Shown in pieces: positions 1-8,329 of a stretch of DNA of 64,000 nucleotides. Within the stretch, counting starts at the first letter, position 1. Each line of letters starts with the position of its first letter. The position numbers and the translations under genes were made by a program. Below the pieces are notes generated by a model. It saw only the letters and a program-made list of their open reading frames with translations. It searched no databases and was not told the origin of the DNA. Source of the DNA: UMGS1002 sp964570825 (GTDB lineage: Bacteria; Bacillota; Clostridia; Oscillospirales; CAG-272); NCBI GenBank assembly GCA_964570825.1, contig CAZMZJ010000003.1:100479-164478 (forward strand), read 5' to 3'.

Positions 1-189
1 GAGCACGGTAACCCGGTGAAGGGAGTCAAGAGGCACCCGGATATCGGAAATCATGTCGTTATTTACGCAAACGCTACAATCCTCGGAGGGAATACCGTCA
101 TCGGGGACAACTGCACAATCGGCGGAAGCGTTTGGCTGACACGCTCGGTCGAGGCCGGAAAAACCGTTTTCTACAACAACGCAAACTGA
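1..189 (+). CDS. cysE: Serine O-acetyltransferase, C-terminal fragment
   Basis: The 5' part lies outside the window; 62 residues remain, ending at TGA 187-189. They show the left-handed beta-helix hexapeptide pattern of the CysE/EpsC family: GVKRHPDIGNHVVIYANA, then ILGGNTVIGDNCTIGG and a VWLTRSV tail. The family acetylates serine with acetyl-CoA to give O-acetylserine, the first step of cysteine synthesis. It sits 41 nt before a cysteine desulfurase, so cysteine synthesis and sulfur mobilisation are probably co-transcribed. Other hexapeptide acyltransferases share the repeat, but the KRHP and VWLT context fits serine acetyltransferase best. Confidence 0.85.
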   Translation, partial: EHGNPVKGVKRHPDIGNHVVIYANATILGGNTVIGDNCTIGGSVWLTRSVEAGKTVFYNNAN

Positions 190-230
190 CAGATAAATGT
201 ATTAAAGTCAAAAGGAAAGGACCTGATATT

Positions 231-1421
231 ATGATAGTGTATGCCGACAATGCGGCAACGACCAAAATGAGCAAGGCCGCGATACAGGCCATGCTGCCTT
301 ATATGGATGAAATATACGGGAACCCGTCGAGCCTGCACAGCGCGGGGCAGAAGGCGGCTGAGGCGCTTGCCGATGCCCGCGAAAGAGTGGCTAAAAATCT
401 CGGATGCGAAGCACGGGAAATATACTTTACCTCCGGCGGCAGCGAAGCCGACAATCAGGCTATCGTTTCAGCCGCGATGCTTGGAGCTAAAAAAGGCAAA
501 AAGCATATAATTTCATCCGCATTCGAGCATCATGCGGTTCTGCACACCCTTGAGAAGCTTGAAAAACAGGGATTTGAGATAACTCTCCTTGATGTTCACG
601 AAAACGGAATCGTCACCCCCGGAGAGGTCGCGGCGGCAATACGTCACGACACCTGCCTTGTGACGATAATGTACGCCAACAATGAAATCGGGACCATTCA
701 GCCGATCGCCGAAATCGGAAAGGTATGCCGCGAGCGCGGAGTGCTTTTCCATACCGACGCCGTTCAGGCGGCAGGGCATCTTCACATAAACGTGCGCGAG
801 CAGAATATAGATATGCTCTCGCTCTCGGCGCATAAGTTCCACGGGCCCAAGGGCATAGGGGTTCTTTATGCAAAGAAGGGAATAATTCTTACAAACATCA
901 TCGAGGGCGGCGCGCAGGAAAGAGGCAAAAGAGCGGGAACAGAAAACGTCCCAGCTATAGCCGGCATGGCTGCGGCCCTTGACGAGGCCTGCGGCCGTAT
1001 TGATGAGAATTCGGCAAGACTTACAGCCATGCGCGACAGAATTATCGACGGCCTTTCAAAAATCCCGCATTCGATTCTCAACGGCGACAGAACCAGCCGT
1101 CTGCCCGGCAACGTCAATATGTGCTTCGAGGGCATCGAGGGCGAATCGCTTCTATTGCTCCTCGACAGCGTAGGCATAATGGCGTCCTCGGGTTCCGCCT
1201 GCACCTCCGGTTCGCTTGACCCGAGCCACGTGCTGCTGGCAATAGGAAGACCACACGAAATCGCGCACGGCTCGCTGCGCATATCGCTCAGCAAATATAC
1301 GACCGACGAGGAGGTCGATTATATCATCGAAAAAGTACCCGGCGTGGTCGAACATTTAAGGAATATGTCTCCCGTCTGGAGAGATCTTAAGGAAGGAAAA
1401 AAGAATTATGTTATACAGTGA
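231..1421 (+). CDS. nifS: Cysteine desulfurase (NifS/IscS family)
   Basis: A 396-residue PLP enzyme that takes sulfur from cysteine as a persulfide and passes it to an Fe-S scaffold. The start is the ATG at 231, after AAAGGAAAGG at 211; the frame is open further upstream, but that part overlaps cysE. Visible are the N-terminal YADNAATT, the PLP lysine in SAHKFHGPKG (about K202) and the persulfide cysteine in SSGSACTSGSLDPSHVL (about C324), followed by the RISL segment. Length is normal for the NifS-type class I family. The end overlaps the scaffold gene by 14 nt, which suggests translational coupling. Confidence 0.95.
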   Translation: MIVYADNAATTKMSKAAIQAMLPYMDEIYGNPSSLHSAGQKAAEALADARERVAKNLGCEAREIYFTSGGSEADNQAIVSAAMLGAKKGKKHIISSAFEHHAVLHTLEKLEKQGFEITLLDVHENGIVTPGEVAAAIRHDTCLVTIMYANNEIGTIQPIAEIGKVCRERGVLFHTDAVQAAGHLHINVREQNIDMLSLSAHKFHGPKGIGVLYAKKGIILTNIIEGGAQERGKRAGTENVPAIAGMAAALDEACGRIDENSARLTAMRDRIIDGLSKIPHSILNGDRTSRLPGNVNMCFEGIEGESLLLLLDSVGIMASSGSACTSGSLDPSHVLLAIGRPHEIAHGSLRISLSKYTTDEEVDYIIEKVPGVVEHLRNMSPVWRDLKEGKKNYVIQ

Positions 1422-1848
1422 AAAAGTGATGGATCATTTCATGCACCCGCGCAATGTGGGCGTTATCGAAAATGCCGACGGGGTAGGAGAGGTCGGCAAC
1501 GCAAAGTGCGGCGACATCATGAAAATTTATCTTAAAATCAAAAATAATATCATCGAGGACGTCAAGTTCGAGACGTTCGGCTGCGGTTCGGCCATCGCCT
1601 CAAGCTCGATGGCTACCGAAATGATAAAGGGCAAGCCGCTTTCCGAAGCTCTTGAGCTTACCAACAAAGCCGTAGCCGAAGCGCTGGACGGACTTCCGCC
1701 CCATAAGATGCACTGCTCGGTTCTCGCCGAGGAGGCGATCAAGGCGGCGGTCGCCGACTACTACAAACGCAACGGCATACCGTACGACAAAAAAATTCTT
1801 CCGGAATGCGAAGCCTGCCATATGTGTTCGGAAGGAACATGCAAATAA
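1408..1848 (+). CDS. nifU: Fe-S cluster assembly scaffold (NifU/IscU-like)
   Basis: A 146-residue U-type scaffold on which Fe-S clusters are built from sulfur delivered by the desulfurase encoded just upstream. The three canonical ligand cysteines are present: NAKCGD (C34), FGCGSAIASSS (C59) and HKMHCSVLAEEA (C103). After the normal U-domain there is a short tail with four more cysteines, C134, C137, C140 and C145, in a C-x2-C-x2-C-x4-C arrangement. The nifS-nifU pairing, with the 14-nt overlap, is the minimal Fe-S assembly module common in Clostridia. The role of the extra cysteines is unknown to me. Confidence 0.95.
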   Translation: MLYSEKVMDHFMHPRNVGVIENADGVGEVGNAKCGDIMKIYLKIKNNIIEDVKFETFGCGSAIASSSMATEMIKGKPLSEALELTNKAVAEALDGLPPHKMHCSVLAEEAIKAAVADYYKRNGIPYDKKILPECEACHMCSEGTCK

Positions 1849-1852
1849 TTGC

Positions 1853-1901
1853 AAAACGGCGGTCAATAATCCGAAATAACGGGATTATTGACCGCCGTTT
1901 T
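1853..1901. terminator. Bidirectional terminator between nifU and araC-type gene
   Basis: A near-perfect 20-bp stem (AAAACGGCGGTCAATAATCC and its complement) with a short loop and T-runs on both strands sits between two convergent genes. Confidence 0.9.
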
Positions 1902-1940
1902 ATGTATTCGATATTATCATATTTTTATTTCCGCTGGCAT

Positions 1941-2858
1941 CTAAATCTCGGTTATCTTCTTAGAGCCGGCATTGAGCTGGCGGCGTTTGACTTTGGCGTT
2001 TACCGAGAAGAGCAGGGAATCACGGTAGTCGTGCGGGGGCATGCCGGTGTAGGTTTTGAATACTCTCGAAAAATACTGGGGGGTCTCAAATCCGAGAATT
2101 GCGGCAGTTTCGCGAATGGTTTTTCCCTGACGCATAAGCTCTTTAGCTTCCTCAATCTTTTTCTCGGTGTGGTATGTTATGATTGTCCTGCCGGTCGCGG
2201 CGCGGAAAACGGCGCAAAGCCGGCTTTTTCCGTAATGGAAAATTTCACAGAGCTGCTCGATAGTCACCTTTTCATAGATGTGATTGTCAAGATATAGTTT
2301 GACACAATCCGCAAGATTGTTCGGCGTCGGAGCCGATAACGGCATTGCTTCCGCCGGAGCGGAGGCGGTTACGATGCGCAAAAGCTGAATCAAAAGCGTT
2401 TCAAGCAATATACGGATCATCTGCTGACCGCCGATCGGCGCGTTGCGCACAGGCTTCAGAGGAAGGGACGAACAGTCAAAATTTTTTGTCCCTTCGTCAA
2501 TCAGCGCGGTGATAAGCGAGCGTATGGAGGGAGGAACTGCAATAGGCGATGCCCCGAAAAGCTTCATCGCCGGAGATTTGCAATTAAAGGAAATTATAAA
2601 TACGTTCGCGCTGTGAGGCTCGTCGCAGCTTATGCGGTGAGGAAGATTGGGGGCATGGAGTATCATTTCGCCGCACTTGAGGGGAAACTCGCGGTTTCCG
2701 GCGTTTATGCGTGTTATACCCTTGTCGACATAAATAAGCTCCCAGAAGTTGTGCACGTCAAGCCCAGAACGGTACCCCGGCGAGAATCCGAAATATAAAA
2801 TAGTGGCTATTTTTTTAACATACAGAATGTTTTTAAGAGGTATCTCAACATATCCCAT
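1941..2858 (-). CDS. AraC family transcriptional regulator
   Basis: A 305-residue regulator. Residues about 30-90 form a cupin-like sensing domain (HNFWELIYVDKG, GEMILHAPNLPHRI). Residues about 185-285 hold the two helix-turn-helix units, with the typical KTIRETAAILGFETPQYFSRVFKTYTG signature read in parts. Such proteins usually activate sugar-use genes when a ligand binds the N-terminal domain. It is transcribed divergently from the dehydrogenase/isomerase/lipoprotein operon at 3098-6576, which is its likely target. The start ATG at 2858 follows an AAGG and a more distant GGAGG. The ligand cannot be read from sequence. Confidence 0.9.
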   Translation of the reverse strand: MGYVEIPLKNILYVKKIATILYFGFSPGYRSGLDVHNFWELIYVDKGITRINAGNREFPLKCGEMILHAPNLPHRISCDEPHSANVFIISFNCKSPAMKLFGASPIAVPPSIRSLITALIDEGTKNFDCSSLPLKPVRNAPIGGQQMIRILLETLLIQLLRIVTASAPAEAMPLSAPTPNNLADCVKLYLDNHIYEKVTIEQLCEIFHYGKSRLCAVFRAATGRTIITYHTEKKIEEAKELMRQGKTIRETAAILGFETPQYFSRVFKTYTGMPPHDYRDSLLFSVNAKVKRRQLNAGSKKITEI

Positions 2859-2931
2859 GCAGCCTTGCGTGCCTCCACTTAAATTTACAGATTTATTATA
2901 TTATACCACACAGAAAGCGTCTTTGCAACAT

Positions 2932-2959
2932 TATATTCCGATTTTTACGTTGGAATATA
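2932..2959. promoter_or_regulatory. Inverted repeat, candidate AraC-type operator
   Basis: TATATTCC (2932-2939) and GGAATATA (2952-2959) form an 8-bp inverted repeat with a 12-nt spacer in the divergent intergenic region. Its centre lies about 75 nt upstream of the start site predicted from the promoter at 2986-3014, a usual place for an activator site. Binding by the neighbouring AraC protein is inferred. Confidence 0.45.
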
Positions 2960-2985
2960 TTATAATTTAATCATACCATTATATC

Positions 2986-3014
2986 TTACGGCGCGAATAA
3001 AAATGTGCTATTAT
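2986..3014 (+). promoter_or_regulatory. Predicted sigma-A promoter for 3098-6576 operon
   Basis: -35 TTACGG (2986-2991), 17-nt spacer, -10 TATTAT (3009-3014) preceded by TGC (extended -10). The -35 box is weak, which fits a promoter that needs an activator. Confidence 0.5.
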
Positions 3015-3097
3015 ATATGTTAACAACCAAAAGTATATGCACTTGCGGTGTAATTGTAATATGGATGTTTGGTGAAACAGAAAGGCAAACAATAACA

Positions 3098-4123
3098 ATG
3101 GAGAACAAAGAAATAAGGGTTGCAATGCTGGGCTTCGGAGGAATTGCTAAGGCGCACAAGCACGCTTATGACGAACTTAAGCGGGACGGCTACCCGGTTA
3201 AGCTTATCGCGATCTGCGACATCAACCCCGAGCAGTTCAAAAAAGCTCAGGCTATCAATCTTGAGGGCAACCCAAAGTATGACCTTACAGGCCAGAAGCT
3301 TTACACAAACCTCGACGAGATGCTCAAAAATGAGGAATTTGAAATGGCCGACATCTGCCTGCCGTCTTATCTGCATAAGGAATTCACTATTAAAATGCTT
3401 AAAGCCGGAAAGCACGTTATGTGCGAAAAGCCGATGGCGCTTTCATCTTCCGACTGCGCTCTTATGATAAGTACGGCGAAGGAATGCGGCAGAAAGCTGA
3501 TGATTGGCCAGTGCCTGAGGTTCGAACCGCTTTACCTTTTCCTCAGGGACGCGATTTCAAACAACACCTTCGGAAAAGTCAGGCATGCGTATTTTACACG
3601 GCTTTCTTCCATGCCCCGCTGGGGATTTGACGGCTGGTACCGCGACACGTCGCGCAGCGGCGGCGCTATAATGGATCTGCATATTCACGACGTCGATATG
3701 GTGCGCTTCCTTTTCGGCGAACCGGAGACAGTTTCTTCAATAGCATATGACACAGGCTCTCGCTGGACGGTGGTCAACAGCCGGTTCCTTTATAATGACG
3801 ACAAAATCATCGTCGCCGACGCTTCATGGAACGAGGCCGCAAGCACAAAGTTCGAAATGTCCTACCGAGTAAGATTCGATAATGCGACTGTCAGGCTTGA
3901 GGGCGGCAAGGTTACAGTATATCCGGACGAGGGAACGCCATACGACGCCGAACTGCCTCGCGCAAACCGCATGGCCGAGGAGATAAAGGCTCTTGCATCG
4001 TCGGTGCTTGAAAACAGGGAGAATACTGCAAATCCACCTGAGAGCGCTATGATGACGGTTAAGCTCGTCGAAAAGCTCAGAGAGAGCGCCGATATGAGAG
4101 GCGGCGCCGTCAGGTTCATCTGA
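3098..4123 (+). CDS. Gfo/Idh/MocA family NAD(P)-dependent dehydrogenase
   Basis: A 341-residue cytosolic oxidoreductase. The N-terminal Rossmann fold carries the nucleotide motif MLGFGGIAKAH (from about residue 10) and the family EKP motif in MCEKPMALSS. The C-terminal half is the alpha/beta substrate domain with SGGAIMDLHIHDVD, which contains the usual catalytic D and H. Members oxidise or epimerise sugars, inositols and sugar acids. I chose the ATG at 3098, which has AAAGG upstream; the longer frame from 3005 would add 31 residues that do not resemble the family. It leads an operon with a TIM-barrel isomerase and a solute-binding lipoprotein, so it probably acts in degrading the bound sugar. 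Substrate unknown. Confidence 0.92.
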   Translation: MENKEIRVAMLGFGGIAKAHKHAYDELKRDGYPVKLIAICDINPEQFKKAQAINLEGNPKYDLTGQKLYTNLDEMLKNEEFEMADICLPSYLHKEFTIKMLKAGKHVMCEKPMALSSSDCALMISTAKECGRKLMIGQCLRFEPLYLFLRDAISNNTFGKVRHAYFTRLSSMPRWGFDGWYRDTSRSGGAIMDLHIHDVDMVRFLFGEPETVSSIAYDTGSRWTVVNSRFLYNDDKIIVADASWNEAASTKFEMSYRVRFDNATVRLEGGKVTVYPDEGTPYDAELPRANRMAEEIKALASSVLENRENTANPPESAMMTVKLVEKLRESADMRGGAVRFI

Positions 4124-4176
4124 AAACAAAAAGTAAATTTCAAATAAAACTTTTGAATATCAAAGGAGATAAATCG

Positions 4177-5049
4177 ATGAGAAAAATAGGTGTTCTTATT
4201 GCGTGCGGTCCCGCTACGGATGTTAAGGCGGAGTTTAAGAAGGCAATGAGCTACGGAATGTCATCCTGCCAGCTGAACATATGGAATCAGAGCACTTATA
4301 CCGACGAAAAGGCGGCGGAGATAAACGCGGCGCTTGCCGAAACCGGTTTTGAAATTTCAACTCTCTGGGCCGGCTGGACCGGACCTAAGGAATGGAACTT
4401 CACCGCAGGACCGGCCACGCTCGGTCTTGTCCCTCCCGCATACCGTTTCCAGCGGCTTACCGAACTGCATGCAGCCTCTGTTTTCGCCTCGAAAATCAAT
4501 GTGAAGCAGATAGCCACGCATGTCGGCTTCATTCCGGAAAATCCCGATAATCCGGACTTCACCGGGACTGTGGCGGCTCTTCGGAACCTTGCAAAGGCTA
4601 TGGAGGCAAGAGGTCAGTTTTTCCTTTTTGAAACGGGACAGGAAACCCCGGTAACCATGCTGAGAACAATTCAGGCGATCGGAACTGCAAATCTCGGAAT
4701 CAATTTCGATACCGCGAACCTCATCCTTTACGGCAAGGCTAATTCACTTGATGCCCTTGAGGTCTTCGGAAAGTACGTCATGGACACGCATCTCAAGGAC
4801 GGGTTATATCCAACCGACGGAATGCATCTCGGAAGACAGGTCCAGCTCGGTGAGGGCAGGGCAAATCTGCCTGCAATCGTCAAAAAACTCGATGAGCTGG
4901 GATACAGCGGAGCTTATACCATCGAGTGCGAGCTCAGCGGCGACGACAAGATCGCGCTTATCATGGAAGCACAGGCTTATATGCGGTCAATCTTTGAAAA
5001 GATATCTGCTGTTGGCACCGACGCAGCCGCAGATCTTAAAAATAAATAA
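4177..5049 (+). CDS. Sugar phosphate isomerase/epimerase (xylose isomerase-like TIM barrel)
   Basis: A 290-residue member of the AP-endonuclease-2/xylose-isomerase-like TIM-barrel superfamily. Likely metal ligands are visible: E in FLFETGQET, D in GINFDTANLILYG, H in MDTHLKDG and E in YTIECEL. Homologues isomerise or epimerise sugars or inositol derivatives in the cytosol. The start is ATG 4177 behind AAAGGAG (4162). It lies 53 nt after the dehydrogenase and 21 nt before the lipoprotein gene. The trio resembles inosose/ketosugar catabolic modules, but the exact reaction cannot be assigned. Confidence 0.88.
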   Translation: MRKIGVLIACGPATDVKAEFKKAMSYGMSSCQLNIWNQSTYTDEKAAEINAALAETGFEISTLWAGWTGPKEWNFTAGPATLGLVPPAYRFQRLTELHAASVFASKINVKQIATHVGFIPENPDNPDFTGTVAALRNLAKAMEARGQFFLFETGQETPVTMLRTIQAIGTANLGINFDTANLILYGKANSLDALEVFGKYVMDTHLKDGLYPTDGMHLGRQVQLGEGRANLPAIVKKLDELGYSGAYTIECELSGDDKIALIMEAQAYMRSIFEKISAVGTDAAADLKNK

Positions 5050-5070
5050 TAAGGGAGGAACATCGTCAAT

Positions 5071-6576
5071 ATGAAATACCTTGTCAGAACGGTTTCAGTA
5101 CTCGTTTTGGCGGCTATTCTTGCTCTCACCCTGGTATCCTGCTCAGATAAAACAGAAAATGAAGGAAGCGCTACGACGCCCGCCACCGATACGCCCGCAG
5201 TAACAGGCGGCGAAACCACTGCTCCCAAACAGGACAATCTCCCCGAAGGGCTTAATTTCGGACAGAAAGAAATCCGAGTCATCAGCCGCGACAGCGACTG
5301 GGTCCGCGGGGAAATTTATATTGGAGAAATTACAGCCGACCTTATCAATGACGCAATATACAACCGTGACAAAGCGGTTGAGGATCGTCTCGGAGTTAAT
5401 ATCGTGAGCAAAGAGATTACCGGCGGAAACTATGCGGTATCAGAAGCAATCCGCACTTCAGTCAAGGCCGGGACCGACGACTATGATATTCTGGCAAACA
5501 GCGTTTATTCAACAATCATGTATACCGGCGAGAACCTTTTCCACAATCTCTACGACTGCCAATACCTTGACCTGAGCCAGCCGTACTGGTCTCAGGGGTT
5601 TAACGAGGCCGCGTCAGTCGGCAATGCCCAGTATATGTGCACGGGCGCGATTGCACTGACTCTCTACCGCTATATGTTCGTAACCTTCTTCAACAAAAAT
5701 ATGTTTGAAGCCAGAAATATCGGCAATATGTACAAGGTCGTCGAAGACGGCAAATGGACGCTCGACTACCAGTATATGGTGGCCTCTAATTTCTATTATG
5801 ACAGTAACGGCAACGGAATATCCGATGTGAGCGACAGATATGGATTTTTGACCACCAATCAGGCGTATATCGACGCTTACTGGTCGTCCTGCAAGCTGCC
5901 GATACTTACAAAAGACGCCGATAATTTTTACGTTTACAGCCTCGACACCGACCGCATGGTAAGAGCTGTGGATAAGATACTCAATCTCTGGTACAAATGC
6001 CCGGGTTCGTTCATCGTCACAAGCGCTTCCGATTCAGAGGACCAGATCGCGGGAGCTTCGGCTCTGTCGGAAGGACGGGCGGCTATGGTTACTCTTCGGC
6101 TGGTTTCGGTCGAGTCGGAATATCTGCGCAACATGATCGATCCTTACGGAATTATTCCGATACCGAAGCTTGAAGAGTCGCAGGAAAAGTATTATACCTA
6201 CCTGCATGACCAGTTTACCGCGCTGGCGATTGTTTCTACTGTAGGCGACGAAAAGCTTGAAATGCTGGGCGCTTTCCTTGAGGCCATGGCTTCCGAAAGC
6301 TATAAGACTTTGGTCCCGACTTATTACGAAATCGCTCTGAAGAGCAGATATGCACGCGACGAGGAATCGGGAAAAATGCTCGATCTCATTTACAGCTCGA
6401 TTTACATCGACGCCGGGGTGCTTTACACTAAAAACCTTGCATCAGTACACCAGCAGCTCCGAAATATTGTTAAAAGTCAGAGCAACATTGTGATTTCAAC
6501 TTATTCAAAGCTTAATAAGATTATTGAAACTCAGCTCACTGCCATGAACAAGGGAATTGCCGCTATTCAAAATTGA
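5071..6576 (+). CDS. Extracellular solute-binding lipoprotein (SBP 1)
   Basis: A 501-residue exported lipoprotein. The signal peptide ends in the lipobox LVSC (Cys about 24), followed by a T/P/E-rich linker. The mature part has the motif GEITADLINDAIYNRDKAVE, then a FFNKNMF segment, a DSNGNGISDVSDRYGF loop that resembles a calcium-binding D-x-N-x-D-type turn, and a late YGIIPIPKL motif. These fit type-1 ABC sugar-binding proteins. It closes the 3098-6576 operon, but no permease or ATPase genes are nearby. Three further proteins with the same architecture occur in the window. A sugar ligand is inferred from the neighbouring enzymes. Confidence 0.85.
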   Translation: MKYLVRTVSVLVLAAILALTLVSCSDKTENEGSATTPATDTPAVTGGETTAPKQDNLPEGLNFGQKEIRVISRDSDWVRGEIYIGEITADLINDAIYNRDKAVEDRLGVNIVSKEITGGNYAVSEAIRTSVKAGTDDYDILANSVYSTIMYTGENLFHNLYDCQYLDLSQPYWSQGFNEAASVGNAQYMCTGAIALTLYRYMFVTFFNKNMFEARNIGNMYKVVEDGKWTLDYQYMVASNFYYDSNGNGISDVSDRYGFLTTNQAYIDAYWSSCKLPILTKDADNFYVYSLDTDRMVRAVDKILNLWYKCPGSFIVTSASDSEDQIAGASALSEGRAAMVTLRLVSVESEYLRNMIDPYGIIPIPKLEESQEKYYTYLHDQFTALAIVSTVGDEKLEMLGAFLEAMASESYKTLVPTYYEIALKSRYARDEESGKMLDLIYSSIYIDAGVLYTKNLASVHQQLRNIVKSQSNIVISTYSKLNKIIETQLTAMNKGIAAIQN

Positions 6577-6586
6577 CAAAAAAAGT

Positions 6587-6625
6587 AACCAAGAGGGGCT
6601 TCATTGAAGACCCCTCTTGGTTTTT
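6587..6625. terminator. Bidirectional terminator between SBP 1 and SBP 2
   Basis: A perfect 12-bp stem, AACCAAGAGGGG / CCCCTCTTGGTT, with a 12-nt loop. TTTTT follows on the plus strand, and a T-run follows on the minus strand through the AAAAAAA at 6578-6584. Confidence 0.92.
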
Positions 6626-6665
6626 ATGCTTTTGACGCAAGCCGTGCGCGGCTTGTATGTTTATA

Positions 6666-8189
6666 TTATGGAGTCTGCTGCTTCTGGAACGAGTCGGTAA
6701 TCTTCTTGAGCTGGGAGGAAAGCGTTTTTTTGTAAATCTTCGAGTTAGACGCCCACGATGTTCCGCTTGTCATGGCTTTGCTCGGCAGCTCGCTCATATT
6801 GGAAAGATCGCCTGCGAAAATTCTGCCGAGGTCGAAGTCAACCGATTGGCGCACTATGTCGTACATCTCGGATTCGGTTTCGGTAGCCGAGTATTTAAGC
6901 TTCATGCATATCTCAAAAACCGCCGGCGTAGTGTTGCGGTAAGCCTCGCTGCCCCAGCATTCAAGCACCGCCGTGCACATCTCAAGCCTTTCGCTGCCGA
7001 TATTGTTCATTATGCCAAAAATTGTAAAGGGATTTCCTATTATTGTGAGATAGTGCTCCTGATTCTCGTCGTATTTCGGATTTGGCACGATTCCGTATTC
7101 CCAGCTGGCGTTTGTCAGGCTCGCGGGACCTTCGGGGTCAATCATGAACGCCCGGAGCTGGCACATAAGCGCGTTTCCGTTCGCAAACGGTATGTAATAG
7201 TTGAGAGCGGCGCCGTACTTGCTGACATAGCAGGTGTCGCTCGTAAGCCACGGGCTGAGCTTATCCACAAGGTTGTTCGCCTTTTCACTGAAATAGTCGT
7301 CAGATATTTTGAGAAGGTTTTCAGAGTCGTGCTCGACAAGGCGAAGATTGGAGCCGGTATAGAAGGCGTCTGCGTTATAATAAATAGTGGAAAATCCGTA
7401 AAAATCCCCGTCCGACTGTTTGCCGCTGTTGTCAAGGTCGATATAATAACCCGACGATATGGTCTTTAAGCGTTCAAGCGTCCAGGTGTTGTTTTTGACA
7501 TCGACTGACGGGTATTGAATATTGTAGCTGTCAAAAAGCGCTTTGTTGTAAAAAATCGCTGTCATGTAGTGCAGAACACTGGTCGCGGCGTCGCCGGTGA
7601 TGAAATATACCGATTTGCCGATGGTCACGGTTTCGAGCATATTTTCCGGCCACCAGGGCTTGGTAAAATCAATGTAACTATTGTCAATTGCGTTTATGTC
7701 GGCAAGGTATCCGTCGACGGCGAGCATGCCGGCTGTGCGGCTGTATGTGGCGATGATATCGTAAAGACGGTCGCCTGCAGTATAGCTTGCCTGAACCACT
7801 TTAATAAATTCAGCTTTGTGGTCATTGTCCCCGGGCTGCCCTATCCATTTCAGCTTAATTCCGAGGCGTTCCTCCATGTGCAAATTCCGTGTGTAGACCG
7901 CGTCGTTTGTAATTTCTCCGTTAATCTCTGCATTAAATTCCGCACGCCGTGTTTCGGACCAGTAAAGCACGTTGACGTCGGTAGCAAAATTAAGACCGTC
8001 CGGCAGGCTGTCCTTGATATAGCCTTTGGAGTCAAGATTGGATTCTTCGGTTTCTGCCGCAGATGTATCAGACACAGCGGACGGCCGGGTGGTTTCCGCG
8101 TTATCATTACCCGGTTTTGCGCAGGAGGCAACTGTCAGCAGGGTGAGCAAGGCCAGAAAAAAAGCGGTAAATTTTACAGGTTTACTCAT
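6666..8189 (-). CDS. Extracellular solute-binding lipoprotein (SBP 2)
   Basis: A 507-residue lipoprotein with signal peptide and lipobox TVASC. Its mature domain starts with LPDGLNFATDVNVLYWSE and continues with INGEITNDAVYTRNLHMEE, KLKWIGQPGDN and a conserved late SGTSWASNSKIYKKTL. These blocks match SBP 4 (30208-31713) closely and SBP 1 and SBP 3 more weakly. The start is ATG 8189, because GGGAG lies 7 nt upstream; a frame-extended ATG at 8207 lacks a site. It is a single-gene unit with its own strong promoter, facing SBP 1. No transporter partner genes are adjacent. The ligand is unknown. Confidence 0.85.
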   Translation of the reverse strand: MSKPVKFTAFFLALLTLLTVASCAKPGNDNAETTRPSAVSDTSAAETEESNLDSKGYIKDSLPDGLNFATDVNVLYWSETRRAEFNAEINGEITNDAVYTRNLHMEERLGIKLKWIGQPGDNDHKAEFIKVVQASYTAGDRLYDIIATYSRTAGMLAVDGYLADINAIDNSYIDFTKPWWPENMLETVTIGKSVYFITGDAATSVLHYMTAIFYNKALFDSYNIQYPSVDVKNNTWTLERLKTISSGYYIDLDNSGKQSDGDFYGFSTIYYNADAFYTGSNLRLVEHDSENLLKISDDYFSEKANNLVDKLSPWLTSDTCYVSKYGAALNYYIPFANGNALMCQLRAFMIDPEGPASLTNASWEYGIVPNPKYDENQEHYLTIIGNPFTIFGIMNNIGSERLEMCTAVLECWGSEAYRNTTPAVFEICMKLKYSATETESEMYDIVRQSVDFDLGRIFAGDLSNMSELPSKAMTSGTSWASNSKIYKKTLSSQLKKITDSFQKQQTP

Positions 8190-8221
8190 GTTTACATCTC
8201 CCAACATTTTTGTTTAATTTT

Positions 8222-8251
8222 ATTATAGCATATATTGCTTATATTTTTCAA
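8222..8251 (-). promoter_or_regulatory. Sigma-A promoter of SBP 2
   Basis: Minus strand: -35 TTGAAA (8246-8251), 18-nt spacer, -10 TATAAT (8222-8227) preceded by TGC (extended -10). Confidence 0.75.
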
Positions 8252-8267
8252 GCTTTAAACTGCAATA

Positions 8268-8296
8268 TTGACATATTATACAAAAATGTTTATAAT
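8268..8296 (+). promoter_or_regulatory. Consensus sigma-A promoter of ylmH
   Basis: -35 TTGACA (8268-8273), 17-nt spacer, -10 TATAAT (8291-8296): an exact match to consensus, 34 nt before the gene. Confidence 0.85.
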
Positions 8297-8329
8297 TTAT
8301 CGTAATTATAACGAAAGGCTGTTTTACTG

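Noticed and set aside
3005..3097. 31-residue N-terminal extension of the Gfo/Idh/MocA protein
   Set aside because: The predicted promoter -10 lies inside it and the ribosome site favours ATG 3098.
6657..8228. Plus-strand open frames opposite SBP 2 (270 and 237 codons)
   Set aside because: They mirror a well-supported lipoprotein gene and lack ribosome sites or recognisable domains.
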